Shown: positions 17,974 to 27,272, counted from the first letter of the stretch. The stretch: 64,000 bases of DNA from Spirosoma taeanense (GCF_013127955.1 NZ_CP053435.1:496001-560000); one strand, 5' to 3'. Made by a program: numbers and translations. The notes: generated from the sequence alone by a model not told the origin.

Positions 17974-18027
17974 AGATGGTATTTTCGTGCAGGTTTCTAA
18001 CTAACTATCTGCATGAAAATACCATTT
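17974..18027 (+). promoter_or_regulatory. Hairpin enclosing the start codon of the prolyl oligopeptidase gene
   Basis: Arms 17976-17992 and 18009-18025 pair over 17 positions with only one G-U wobble and a 16-nt loop. The ATG (18013-18015) lies deep in the 3' arm, so an mRNA with this stem would hide its start codon. The arms extend by two more weak pairs. No T run follows, so a plain terminator is less likely. A protein-binding operator is the other reading. Confidence 0.6.
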
Positions 18028-20172
18028 AGTGTTTGTATTGGGTTACTTGTTAGCCTAAGCACCCTCGCTCAGAACATGCCGGCTACACGTAAACAGCCAG
18101 TTACCGACGTTTACTTTGGTAAAGCCGTTGTCGACAATTACCGCTGGCTCGAAGACATGAACAGCCAGGAAGTAAAAGACTGGTTCAAAGCCCAGGGTGA
18201 CTACACGAACGCCATACTCGACCAGATACCGGGCCGCGACAAGCTGATCCAGCAATTCGTTGACTACGATAAGTTACTGGCCGTTCGCTACGGAGAGATC
18301 AAAAAACGGGGTAACACCTATTTCTACCGCAAAACGCTGCCGAGCGAAAAAGCCGGTAAGCTCTACAGCCGCGAGGGTAAAACGGGTAAAGAAACGCTGC
18401 TCTTCGACCCGCTGGCCTACGAAAAAGGCAAAACGTATCTGATGACGGCTTTTACGCCCTCTTCCGACGGGAAGAAAATGGTTATTGGCCTGCAGGAAGG
18501 CGGGGCTGAACTCTCGACCGTCCGAACGATGGAGGTAGCTACCAAGACTTTCGGGCCGGAGAGCATCACGGCGGTGTTTGGCGGTGAGGTAAGCTGGCTG
18601 CCCGACAACAGCGGATTTCTGTACACGCCCAACAATTCGATGGACACCAAAGACCCTCAAGGCAATCTGAACACCAAAGGGCGGCTGCACAAACTCGGTT
18701 CCGACCCCGCCAACAACCCTGACCTGTTTTCCATTGAGAAGAACCCCGACTTTGGCATCAAGCCCGACCAGTACCCGGTTATGTACTACTCCGACGATAA
18801 CACGCAGGTGTATGGCTATCTGGGCACGGTAGACCGCCGGGCCACAGCCTGGGTAGCCCCGGCCTCGGATGTGGGCCAGTCGACCATCGGCTGGAAGCGA
18901 CTGTGCGCTGTTACCGACAGCGTAAGCAGCTTCGTCAAGTTAGGCGACCGGCTATTTGTGCAGAGTGTGAAAAACGCGCCCAACGGGCAGATTGTGGTAA
19001 CCGACGCGACTAATCCCAACCTCGCAACGGCGACCGTACTACTGCCCGAAGGCAAGCAGAACATTACCCGAATGGCCTCGTCGAAAGATTTTCTATTTGT
19101 TATCCTGAGCGACGGCATTAACGAAAAAATCCGGCAGTATGACCCACGCACCAGCCAGTGGGCCGACGTACCGATTCCGGGCAGCGGTACCAAGGGTATT
19201 GAGTTCTACGACGCGCCACGCTCTAACGAAGTCCTGGTGTATGCGACGTCGTGGAACGATCCCGGAACGCTCTATGACTATAATCCAGAGACGGGCAAAT
19301 TGGTTACCAGCGCTTTCCATACGCCGATGAACTACCCCGGCGTGGCGGACCTGGTGGTGGAAGAGGTAGAGATTCCGAGTCACGACGGAACGATGGTACC
19401 GCTGTCAATTATTTACCGGAAAGGACTCAAGCGTGACGGTAGCGCAGCCTGTCTGATGGACGGCTACGGCGCCTATGGTATTTCAGGAACGCCCTACTTC
19501 AGCCGTCGAAATTTAGCCCTGCTGAACCGGGGCGTTGTGCTGGCCGAAACCCATCCGCGCGGTGGCTCCGAGAAAGGGCAGGCGTGGTACAAAGCCGGTT
19601 ATAAAACTACCAAGCCAAACACCTGGAAAGACTTTATTGCCAGTGGGGAATACCTCATTAAAAACGGCTACACCAGCGCGGGCAAACTTATCGGTATGGG
19701 CACCTCGGCGGGCGGCATTCTGATTGGCCGGGCCATTACGGAGCGCCCCGATCTGTTTGCTGCGGCTATCAGCAACGTAAGCTGCTCGAACGCTCTGCGC
19801 ATGGAAAACTCGCCAAACGGCCCCATCAACGCAGCCGAGTTCGGTACTGTCAATGACTCAACCGAATGCATGGCGCTCTACGAGATGGATGCATTCCAGC
19901 ACGTAAAAGAAGGCACCAAATATCCGGCAGTGATGTGCATCGGGGGCATGAACGACCCCCGCGTGATTGCCTGGCAGCCGGGTAAGCTGGCCGCAGCCCT
20001 GCAAAACGCCAGCACATCGGGCCGCCCGGTGCTGATGCAGGTCAATTACGACAACGGCCACTTCACCGAAGATAAGACCGTGACGTTTCGCAACTTCGCT
20101 AACATGTTAGCCTTTGGACTCTGGCAGGCGGGCCATCCGGACTTTCAGCCCAAAATGGTCGTGAAAAAATAG
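18013..20172 (+). CDS. Prolyl oligopeptidase (peptidase family S9A), secreted
   Basis: 719 aa. It is a serine peptidase that cuts short peptides after proline. A signal peptide (MKIPFSVCIGLLVSLSTLAQ) exports it. The N-terminal propeller domain starts with VDNYRWLEDMNSQEVKDWFK, a signature of S9A. The catalytic triad is Ser565 (GMGTSAGG), Asp648 (GMNDPRV) and His683 (NGHFTED). The signal peptide fixes the ATG at 18013, inside a strong hairpin (17974-18027). The gene ends before a strong bidirectional terminator. Confidence 0.95.
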   Translation: MKIPFSVCIGLLVSLSTLAQNMPATRKQPVTDVYFGKAVVDNYRWLEDMNSQEVKDWFKAQGDYTNAILDQIPGRDKLIQQFVDYDKLLAVRYGEIKKRGNTYFYRKTLPSEKAGKLYSREGKTGKETLLFDPLAYEKGKTYLMTAFTPSSDGKKMVIGLQEGGAELSTVRTMEVATKTFGPESITAVFGGEVSWLPDNSGFLYTPNNSMDTKDPQGNLNTKGRLHKLGSDPANNPDLFSIEKNPDFGIKPDQYPVMYYSDDNTQVYGYLGTVDRRATAWVAPASDVGQSTIGWKRLCAVTDSVSSFVKLGDRLFVQSVKNAPNGQIVVTDATNPNLATATVLLPEGKQNITRMASSKDFLFVILSDGINEKIRQYDPRTSQWADVPIPGSGTKGIEFYDAPRSNEVLVYATSWNDPGTLYDYNPETGKLVTSAFHTPMNYPGVADLVVEEVEIPSHDGTMVPLSIIYRKGLKRDGSAACLMDGYGAYGISGTPYFSRRNLALLNRGVVLAETHPRGGSEKGQAWYKAGYKTTKPNTWKDFIASGEYLIKNGYTSAGKLIGMGTSAGGILIGRAITERPDLFAAAISNVSCSNALRMENSPNGPINAAEFGTVNDSTECMALYEMDAFQHVKEGTKYPAVMCIGGMNDPRVIAWQPGKLAAALQNASTSGRPVLMQVNYDNGHFTEDKTVTFRNFANMLAFGLWQAGHPDFQPKMVVKK

Positions 20173-20186
20173 ACGCGTTAGACAGC

Positions 20187-20228
20187 TAAAAAACAGAGCC
20201 TCCAGATTAGTAGAGGCTCTGTTTTTTT
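20187..20228. terminator. Bidirectional rho-independent terminator
   Basis: A perfect 9-bp stem (20194-20202, CAGAGCCTC, and 20213-20221) with a 10-nt loop. It has a T run at 20222-20228 on the plus strand and an A run at 20188-20193 that reads T on the minus strand. It separates the convergent peptidase and GH130-like genes. Confidence 0.9.
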
Positions 20229-21348
20229 ACGTAAACACTTCTTTCGGCATATGGGTAATCCGGCAGGCCAGGTCGACTTCGCCGGAGGCCACAATATAGT
20301 GGTCGCCTGCGTCGAGAATGCCCGTTGTGAAAACGACATCCGAGAGATACATCTGATCTTTTAGTTCATGCAGTAAATCCGGGCGGGATTCGAGTACGGG
20401 TGTCTGGTCTTCGAGCCGGAGAATGCGCGAGGGATCATTCGCGTCCAGTAGCGCCCAGAACGTTCGGTAGATACCAACAATGCCCTGCCGTTCGACACCG
20501 TGGTAGAGCAGCAGCCAGCCCTGATCGGTCAGGATAGGCTGGGTTCCGCCCCCGATTTTAGCCGTGGACGTTGAGCCTTTACGTCCCCGGATGAATGGCG
20601 CATCGGTTGGTTTCCAGTGGAGCGCGTCCGGCGATTGGGCCAGATGCATGGCGGGTCCGGGCAGGTAGGGGCTACCGGGCGGATAGGCAAAGTACAGATC
20701 GCCAAGCGGTCGGGTAAGGGCGTAAAACTTGCCGTTTACCTTGCCCTCGAAGAGCAGCATATCCTTGTTCTGGTGATCCAGAATGATACCCTGCAAGTCA
20801 TAATTCAACCCATCGGTCGAGGTGTAAAGCGTCGTGCTGTGGCGCTCGGCACTAACCGAGCAGGTGGTCATGTAATAGGTATCCTCGATCTTGCTGATGC
20901 GGGCATCTTCCACGCCGTATTCCTGATACGACTTGCGGGGCGCAATGATTTTATCGTAATGAATGTGGCGCACCTCCGTTCCGTCTACGTTCAGTTCAAC
21001 CGGCAGCAGCCAGGAGAGCGACGTCAGGGCCATGATTCGAACCGGGTGATTCAGTAACTGGAATTTCCGGGGGTCGGCGGCATTGACATCGTCGAGCGGA
21101 TACTCGTCCAGAACGTAACCCTGTTCCGGGTCCCAGCGAATAGCATGAATATGCGTACCCACAATGGGTTGCCGAAGCGCTTCGGCAACCCGGATCATGA
21201 TGAGCAGATTCCCGTTTGGTAGCCGGGTCAGGCCCGGATTGAAAGCGCCCAGCACGTATGTTTCGGCCTGAATGGACGTACGCAGGGGGGAACTCTGAAG
21301 GTCAATATCGTTGGGGCCGAAGATGATCAGGTCGGTTGGGAAATTCAT
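20227..21348 (-). CDS. GH130-like glycoside phosphorylase/hydrolase
   Basis: 373 aa from the ATG at 21348 (MNFPTDLI); a longer frame reaches 21387 but adds a non-typical Cys-rich start. The five-bladed propeller pattern is visible: FNPGLTRLPNGNLLIMIRV, YGVEDARISKIEDTYYMTTC, KDMLLFEGKVNGKFYALTRP, GGGTQPILTDQGWLLLYHGV. These are the conserved blocks of GH130, a family of phosphorylases and some hydrolases acting on beta-mannosides. There is no signal peptide, so it acts in the cytoplasm. It is the last gene of a three-gene minus-strand set with an SDR and an unknown 756-aa protein. Confidence 0.88.
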   Translation of the reverse strand: MNFPTDLIIFGPNDIDLQSSPLRTSIQAETYVLGAFNPGLTRLPNGNLLIMIRVAEALRQPIVGTHIHAIRWDPEQGYVLDEYPLDDVNAADPRKFQLLNHPVRIMALTSLSWLLPVELNVDGTEVRHIHYDKIIAPRKSYQEYGVEDARISKIEDTYYMTTCSVSAERHSTTLYTSTDGLNYDLQGIILDHQNKDMLLFEGKVNGKFYALTRPLGDLYFAYPPGSPYLPGPAMHLAQSPDALHWKPTDAPFIRGRKGSTSTAKIGGGTQPILTDQGWLLLYHGVERQGIVGIYRTFWALLDANDPSRILRLEDQTPVLESRPDLLHELKDQMYLSDVVFTTGILDAGDHYIVASGEVDLACRITHMPKEVFT

Positions 21349-21422
21349 AAGCGCAAGCTGGTCATAACAGGCACATACCCTGTTCATGTCGTTTGTGGAC
21401 AGGAAACATGGGGAAATAATGG

Positions 21423-22178
21423 TTAAATCAGCTGCATGTGCGGCCGGATCTGCATGGAAACCACATCGCAGCGGTGGGGTTGCGTCACGACGTAATGCAC
21501 AGCAACGGCAATGTCCTCGGCCAGCAGCATTTCTTCTTTGGCAATCTCCGCTTTCTGCTCATCGGCGGTCGTTCCGTGGATATCCGATTTTACCTTACCC
21601 GGCTCGATCAGACAGACTTTAATCCCGGTTTCGTTAACCTCTTTCCGCAAAGCCTCGGCAAAGCCCTGAATCGCGGCTTTCGTTGCTACGTAAACAGAAC
21701 TGCCACTTTCGCGCACATCAGCGCTCATGGACCCGATAAACACAATATGGCCTTTTTTCTGCGCCTGCATCCGGCTAACGGCTTCCTTGGTGCAGGCCAT
21801 GTACCCCAGCAGATTCGTTTCGACGACGTTACGCCAGCCCGCATTGTCCATGTCGGCGATGGATTCACCGGCCAGAGCCGCGTTGCTGATAAACATGTCG
21901 ATACCGCCCAGAACCCGATCGGCCTGCCGAAACACGCGTTCGACATCCTCCTGCTTCGATAAGTCCGCAACGATACCATCGGCCTGTCCGCCAACTTCCC
22001 GAATTCGGCTCAGGGCTTCGTCTAACTGTTCCTGATGGCGGCCGAGCGTAAAAATCCGGGCTTTATAGGAGCCGAGTAAAATGGCAATTGCCTGACCAAT
22101 ACCCGTCGTTCCGCCCGTTATCAGAATTCGTTTACCTTCCAGCGGTTCAACTTTTGTGTGTGCGTTACGTGCTTCCAT
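21423..22178 (-). CDS. Short-chain dehydrogenase/reductase (SDR)
   Basis: 251 aa. An NAD(P)-dependent oxidoreductase with the cofactor motif TGGTTGIG (21-28), FISNAAL in place of the usual NNAG, Ser150 (FIGSMSAD) and the catalytic pair Tyr163/Lys167 (YVATK). The proline/glycine CLIEPGKVKSDI segment after the active site is typical. The substrate is unknown. It lies 35-75 nt from both neighbours on the same strand; the context suggests a sugar or polyol derivative, but this is inference. Confidence 0.93.
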   Translation of the reverse strand: MEARNAHTKVEPLEGKRILITGGTTGIGQAIAILLGSYKARIFTLGRHQEQLDEALSRIREVGGQADGIVADLSKQEDVERVFRQADRVLGGIDMFISNAALAGESIADMDNAGWRNVVETNLLGYMACTKEAVSRMQAQKKGHIVFIGSMSADVRESGSSVYVATKAAIQGFAEALRKEVNETGIKVCLIEPGKVKSDIHGTTADEQKAEIAKEEMLLAEDIAVAVHYVVTQPHRCDVVSMQIRPHMQLI

Positions 22179-22220
22179 ACGTTAAGTTATGCGTTGTTTT
22201 TAGGGTTAGTGAGCGTGTGT

Positions 22221-24491
22221 TCAGCTTTTTGACTCGGTTTGCCACTCGATGCGCAGGCGCACACCGCCCGGTACCTGCACTTCGTAGAAGTCCTCAGTCT
22301 TGGTTTCAAGGGGCCATTCCCGTTCCGTTCCGGTCTGCACTTCAACAACCCGAACCGAGGGCAGGGCCTTCCGGTTGGGAAAAATGCGTAACCGGCATTT
22401 CAGCTCGGGCAGCCCGCAAATCTCGAAGGTGACCTCACCCGTTTTGGGCGTTCGGGTACGGAAGTCGGCCCGCAGAATAGGGTATTCAGTGAAAACAACG
22501 ATTGGCACCTTAGGCAGCTTCAGATACGCGCACTTGGTAAAAACAAAGGCACTGGCGCTGCCGTAAACTTCCTGCCCAACCTGCCCGGCCTGCTGCCAGC
22601 CCGTTCGGAGGTCTTCGAGCGGAATTGGCAGGTTACGCTGAATATGACCTTCGCGCGGCTTCTCACAAATGGTATCTTCCGGCAGTTCGGCGGGCAGGTA
22701 ATAGCGGCCCCGGTGCAGCAGATACTTCATGTACTCGGCCAGCAGCAGATTTAGCGACGGCGATACTTCGTGCTCAACCAGTTTCAAGTAGGCCAGCGCA
22801 GCCGTAAACGCTTCCTCTTCCTCATACGACGCTACATAACTGGCATCCTGCAGACACGATACGCCCATGAACGTCGTGTAGTGTTGCGCGTGACCGAAGC
22901 TGCAGTCCCATAGCCACATCTTGGCCACCACGCTGGCCATGCACACTTTACTCAGATCAAAATAGAGCCGGTTGCTGGTTATGCGCCAGAGCTTCGCCAT
23001 CGTCACCGCGCTCATGATGGTGTTATTCGTCTGGTACAGCAGATCAAATCCTTTGCCGCATAGCCGGTGCGCCGACATTTCGGCTTCGTTCAGATACGTC
23101 TTATCGTTGGTTAGCTCATAGGCCTGTAGCATGACGTGCGTGTAAAGCCCCGGAACGTCAACCTCGCCCGCTGTACCGGGTTTGGGGTCGGCTTTATAAA
23201 CTTTTAAACTGGTTATGTTATAAAAAACCGGCCATTCGTAATCGAAGTGATGAGCCGCTTTGATGACATAGTTGAGCGACGAGAAAAACATTTTCTTGGC
23301 CTCTTCATCGCCTTTCCCGGCCAGTCTGCCCAGGTTCATCAGGCTATACAACAGATACCAGGAGTCCATGCGCTGGGGGCCTTCTTCTTCGCTCAGGTCG
23401 GCGTCCGCCTTCTTAAACTCAGCACCCGGCAGCCACCGGACAATAGTGCCTAACTGCTCATTAAAGAACGTATAGACACTATGCTGGAGCTGTTTGACCA
23501 ACTTTATCGGATCACCTTTCCACGGCTCATACTCCATCAGCGGCAGCAGGATTGCCAACTGCACCATGCTTTCGGGCGGTTTATAGGACGAACCGACGTA
23601 GGCGTTCAGATACACATGGTTTTTGATCCGGCGACTGCATACCGACGAACGGGTCAGCGTTTGCAGGGTCCGGACAGCTGTTGTGGGCCAGTCGTAATAG
23701 TCGGTTTCGGGTCGGGGAATATAGCGGTAGATAGCCGCAGTGGCGTCGATGTACTGATCGGCGGCCTCAAACTCATCGACTGGGAGCGTTTCGCTCAAAT
23801 ACAGATACGCATCCGAAAGAATCACTTCTTTTTTGCCCGGCAGCGGTTTGTCGGATGTAGGCAGCGACAAACCTATTTCCGGCCACTGAGCGCCTACTGT
23901 ACCACTGGGGTCTGTCTGCGTCAGACTACAGTACGGATTCAGAGATGTCAGATTCTGAAAATAAAGCACGGTACCGGTCTGGTAGTCCTCCAGACAGAAA
24001 TAGGCCGTGCCGGACGTAGGGCCGTTCTGGGTAGTAAAGATCTTGCCAGCGGTTTTAGAAAGCCGGTATCGCCGGTCCAGCACATAGACATCCCGCGGCA
24101 GAGCTGATAACGTCAGGTCCTGGTGGGGACGCAGTGCGGTTGTATAATGAAGCACTGGGCGCTCAGGATCGGGCCACTCAACCCGCACCGTAAACTGCCC
24201 AATGGCACCATCAATCTGGTATTCAGCGAAGGTATTACTTTGATTTCCCGGTTGGCATTTCTTCAGTGTCTGTGGGTCAAAACAGGTTCGAATCGCTACT
24301 TTACCGCCTTTAGGGAAACTGAAAATCAGCCAGAAGGAGGTAGCGTCGAGGCAGGTTTCCAACTGACCGAATAAGGGCTGAAGGTTGGCAGGCTTTCGGT
24401 TTCTGGATGGGCTTAGAGCTTCTTCGATACCCACCGTCCACTGGGATGCGGCCTGCTTTCTGGAACGTGACTGAGAAGAAGATTCTGCCAT
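22221..24491 (-). CDS. Large cytoplasmic protein of unknown function, probably an alpha/alpha-toroid glycosidase-like fold
   Basis: 756 aa, no signal peptide. I do not recognise the family. The first 220 residues are strand-rich (for example FWLIFSFPKGGKVAI, GTAYFCLEDYQTGTVLYFQ), like the beta-sandwich that precedes some (alpha/alpha)6 enzymes. From about 240 to 640 it is helical, with toroid-like features such as MDSWYLLYSLMNLGRLAG, LQAYELTNDKTYLNEAEM and TFMGVSCLQDASYVASYEEEEAF. The last 100 residues are strands again. It is the first gene of a set with an SDR and a GH130-like enzyme, which supports a role in carbohydrate turnover. Catalytic residues cannot be assigned. Confidence 0.7.
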   Translation of the reverse strand: MAESSSQSRSRKQAASQWTVGIEEALSPSRNRKPANLQPLFGQLETCLDATSFWLIFSFPKGGKVAIRTCFDPQTLKKCQPGNQSNTFAEYQIDGAIGQFTVRVEWPDPERPVLHYTTALRPHQDLTLSALPRDVYVLDRRYRLSKTAGKIFTTQNGPTSGTAYFCLEDYQTGTVLYFQNLTSLNPYCSLTQTDPSGTVGAQWPEIGLSLPTSDKPLPGKKEVILSDAYLYLSETLPVDEFEAADQYIDATAAIYRYIPRPETDYYDWPTTAVRTLQTLTRSSVCSRRIKNHVYLNAYVGSSYKPPESMVQLAILLPLMEYEPWKGDPIKLVKQLQHSVYTFFNEQLGTIVRWLPGAEFKKADADLSEEEGPQRMDSWYLLYSLMNLGRLAGKGDEEAKKMFFSSLNYVIKAAHHFDYEWPVFYNITSLKVYKADPKPGTAGEVDVPGLYTHVMLQAYELTNDKTYLNEAEMSAHRLCGKGFDLLYQTNNTIMSAVTMAKLWRITSNRLYFDLSKVCMASVVAKMWLWDCSFGHAQHYTTFMGVSCLQDASYVASYEEEEAFTAALAYLKLVEHEVSPSLNLLLAEYMKYLLHRGRYYLPAELPEDTICEKPREGHIQRNLPIPLEDLRTGWQQAGQVGQEVYGSASAFVFTKCAYLKLPKVPIVVFTEYPILRADFRTRTPKTGEVTFEICGLPELKCRLRIFPNRKALPSVRVVEVQTGTEREWPLETKTEDFYEVQVPGGVRLRIEWQTESKS

Positions 24492-24790
24492 AGACGTGGA
24501 ATTAGTGTATGGCAGAACTAAACCCGCTCCTAATAGTTAGCGATCGTACTCAACAATTAGGATACGGTTAAAGTCAGATTAACCAGTCAGAATTAGCTGG
24601 TTTTATCCTTGTCCTGAGGTAGATCAGACCGCACTATTGACAGGGGTAATAAATTTCGCTAAGGCTCGCGTTTGAAAGAATCTGACCAAATCAGGTCATT
24701 TAAAGATTGTGCAGCTACCAATGGCCGTTTATCATTGATTTTCCGGCTCGAAACCGCTAAACTTGTCCCTTCGCTGCCCTATTTCGTATC
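24492..24790. other. Divergent intergenic region, unknown 756-aa gene / thrB
   Basis: About 300 bp without a gene. A small inverted repeat TGACC-N6-GGTCA at 24682-24697 could be an operator, and AACCAG...CTGGTT at about 24579-24603 can form a 6-bp hairpin. No convincing promoter was found for either side. Confidence 0.4.
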
Positions 24791-25726
24791 GTGGATTCAA
24801 TTTCAGTGTTTGCGCCTGCTACCGTAGCCAATGTGGCCTGCGGGTTTGATATATTCGGTTTTGCAGTTGCCAGCCCCGGCGATCAGATTACTCTGACAGC
24901 GCGTCCGGAACCCGGCGTTCGAATTACCGACATTATTGGTGACGAGGGGCGTCTACCTCGGGAAGCTGCCCGTAACACAGCCGGGATTGCCATTCAGACG
25001 TACCTGCAGCATATTAACCGGACCGATGTCGGCGTAGATGTTCTGCTGCATAAGCAGATGCCGCTGGGTAGCGGGCTAGGCTCAAGTGCCGCCAGCGCCG
25101 TGGCGGGCGTATATGCCATTAACGAACTGCTCGGACGGCCGTTGGCGACGATGGACCTGCTGCCGTTTGCAATGGAAGGGGAGCGGCTGGCCTGCGGCTC
25201 GGCCCATGCCGATAACGTAGCACCATCGCTGCTGGGTGGGTTTGTGGTGATTCGGAGTTACCACCCGCTCGACGTAATCCGGATCGAAACACCGGCAGCG
25301 CTTTTCTGCACAATTGTTCACCCCGACATTGAAGTCAATACCAAAGATGCCCGTTTCATCCTGAAAAATGAGGTGTCGCTGAAGAATACGATCACGCAGA
25401 TGGGCAATGTGGCGGGGCTGATTGCCGGGCTGATGAAACCTGACTATGACCTCATCAGCCGGTCGCTGGTCGACGTAATTATTGAACCCGTGCGGGCCAT
25501 TCTGATTCCGGAGTTCAACGAAGCCAAACAGGCCGCTCTCGACAACGGCGCATTGGGGTGCAGTATTTCAGGCTCGGGACCATCGATGTTTGCCTTGAGC
25601 CGCGACGCGCATACGGCCGAGCGGGTTGGCGCGGCTATGCAGCAGGCATTTCTGTCGGTGGGTATCACCAGCGAAGCATACGTCTCGGAAATTAACCGGC
25701 AGGGCCCCAGAGTGCTGGCTAACTAA
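24791..25726 (+). CDS. thrB: Homoserine kinase
   Basis: 311 aa. It phosphorylates homoserine in threonine synthesis. The N-terminal SVFAPATVANVACGFDIFG is the ThrB signature, and the GHMP-kinase ATP loop is PLGSGLGSSAAS (91-102). The C-terminal GCSISGSGPSMFALS is also conserved. The start is GTG at 24791; homology begins at residue 5, so no other start fits. In many Bacteroidota thrB sits with thrA and thrC; here it is alone. Its stop overlaps the stop of the convergent DUF6134-like gene by 4 nt. Confidence 0.96.
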   Translation: MDSISVFAPATVANVACGFDIFGFAVASPGDQITLTARPEPGVRITDIIGDEGRLPREAARNTAGIAIQTYLQHINRTDVGVDVLLHKQMPLGSGLGSSAASAVAGVYAINELLGRPLATMDLLPFAMEGERLACGSAHADNVAPSLLGGFVVIRSYHPLDVIRIETPAALFCTIVHPDIEVNTKDARFILKNEVSLKNTITQMGNVAGLIAGLMKPDYDLISRSLVDVIIEPVRAILIPEFNEAKQAALDNGALGCSISGSGPSMFALSRDAHTAERVGAAMQQAFLSVGITSEAYVSEINRQGPRVLAN

Positions 25727-26337
25727 TCCAGCAGCCGCAGCACGAAATTTTTGATGGCGTTGTGCTTGATTACTTTGACCAGACGACCGCGTTCATAGAC
25801 ATACTCGTCTTCCCGGTCGCCGAGTAGAGCACGATACGTTCCTGCCTGAGTTTGGCTGAGCTGAAAGTAATCACCGAAATACTCCGAAAAGACTTTGCTG
25901 CGGCCAATTGGCTCCGTGAAGTACAACGAGGAGAGGACGTAGTCGATCGGATTTCGTTCCGTCGCCTGCCGTTTGTATTTATACTGATCTGCTGAAATTA
26001 CGTAATGATCGCCTTTCCACTCCGTTCGGGATGCGTAGTTGCCCCGGTTGGTGTGCGCTTCCACCGTTGAAAATATAAGCTTTTTGCCCTCAAAATGGGT
26101 ATTGGCCTTGTAATATACCGTTACGGTGTAGACCAGCAGTTTAACCTTTACGTCGCTGATGAGCGTGTAGGTTGATCGGTTGTCGGCTAACGGCTGACGA
26201 ACGGCGGTCATTGTGCCTACACGAATACCCGCGATTTCAATCGCGTAATGGTGCGTTTCGGCAGCTGACTGACCCGATGACTGGGCCAGGCTCACCGAGC
26301 CCAGCCCGCAAAGTATGCCCGCCAGAACCGCTTTCAT
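25723..26337 (-). CDS. Secreted DUF6134-like protein
   Basis: 204 aa from the ATG at 26337 (MKAVLAGILCGLGSVSLAQ, a signal peptide). The frame extends to 26421 but that part overlaps the previous gene and has no export signal at its start. The mature part begins HHYAIEIAGIRVGTMTAVRQ and contains YTVTVYYKANTHFEGKKLIF and DEYVYERGRLVKV, as in DUF6134 and related YcxB-like periplasmic proteins of Bacteroidota. The function is unknown. It overlaps the ketosynthase gene as ATGA, so the pair is translationally coupled. Confidence 0.72.
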   Translation of the reverse strand: MKAVLAGILCGLGSVSLAQSSGQSAAETHHYAIEIAGIRVGTMTAVRQPLADNRSTYTLISDVKVKLLVYTVTVYYKANTHFEGKKLIFSTVEAHTNRGNYASRTEWKGDHYVISADQYKYKRQATERNPIDYVLSSLYFTEPIGRSKVFSEYFGDYFQLSQTQAGTYRALLGDREDEYVYERGRLVKVIKHNAIKNFVLRLLD

Positions 26338-27272
26338 CGCTCCAGCAGCATCGCTCCGTAGGAATAGCCTCCTCCGAAAACCGTCACTACAATCCGCTGT
26401 CCTTTCTGGAAGGTGTCCCACTTTTCAGACAAGGCAATGGCGCATCCCGCGCAGCCCGTGTTGCCCAGGTACTGAATATTAGAGATCAACTTTTCTTCGG
26501 GAAGATCAAGCGTGTGCATAACGTTGCGCGAAATTCGCAGGTTGGCCTGATGAGGCAGCACATAATCAACATCGGCCAGCGTCAGACCACAGCGCTCCAG
26601 CACCTGCAGGCTGGCTTTAGGCATATACTGGCAGGCATTGATAAAAACGTCGCGGCCGTGCGGCATCACAACTCCGCCTTCGTTAGGTTTGAGCACAACC
26701 GCGTTGGTAGCTTTGGCCGTATGGGCCGCTCCGCCCGTCAGCAGGGCTTTAATAACGAAATCGTCCTCGCTCTGCCGCTCTTTGGTAATCAGCAGGGCAG
26801 CCGCGCCGTCGCCCCAAAGATGCCCCGACACTTTATCCTGCTCGTTATTGTAGGCCGTGTTGTGTTCCGATACGATGACCAGGGCCCGACTGGCTTTGTT
26901 AAGCGCAAAGTATCCTTCAACCACTTCAATTGCGTTGAGTAGCGAGGAGCAGGCCGTCGAAATTGAAACAACCGGAATGTCGGCAATGCCCAGGCAATGC
27001 TGAGCTTCGTGAGCCAACGAAACAATGGTATCGTAGGGCGTATACGTAGCGCCAACAATCAGGTCAATCGTTGAGAGGTCAGTTTTGGGCGCGAGCCGAC
27101 GGATGACGTCGAGCGTCATGGTGTTCGTGTTCTCACCAGGGGCGGCTTTGCGTCGCTCCCGAATCCCGGTTCGTTCAATAATCCAGTCGCTGGAAAGGCC
27201 GTTGAGCTGGGTAAAATGGTCATTGCCAACTACTTCTGTTGGTAAGTAGTGGCTTGCTGCATGAATATACAT
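26334..27272 (-). CDS. 3-oxoacyl-ACP synthase III-like ketosynthase
   Basis: 312 aa from the ATG at 27272 (MYIHAASHYLP). The FabH-like thiolase fold carries the triad Cys108 (STACSS), His241 (LPHQANLR) and Asn271 (LGNTGCAGC). FabH starts fatty acid synthesis by condensing acetyl-CoA with malonyl-ACP; but GNTGCAGCA in place of the usual NTSAAS, and no other fab genes nearby, suggest a specialised paralogue rather than the housekeeping FabH. It is coupled to the DUF6134-like gene. The acyl substrate is unknown. Confidence 0.9.
   Translation of the reverse strand: MYIHAASHYLPTEVVGNDHFTQLNGLSSDWIIERTGIRERRKAAPGENTNTMTLDVIRRLAPKTDLSTIDLIVGATYTPYDTIVSLAHEAQHCLGIADIPVVSISTACSSLLNAIEVVEGYFALNKASRALVIVSEHNTAYNNEQDKVSGHLWGDGAAALLITKERQSEDDFVIKALLTGGAAHTAKATNAVVLKPNEGGVVMPHGRDVFINACQYMPKASLQVLERCGLTLADVDYVLPHQANLRISRNVMHTLDLPEEKLISNIQYLGNTGCAGCAIALSEKWDTFQKGQRIVVTVFGGGYSYGAMLLER

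Noticed and set aside
24285..24294. tRNA-like T-arm sequence GGTTCGAATC
   Set aside because: It lies in the coding sequence of the 756-aa protein and no acceptor or anticodon stem can be formed around it.
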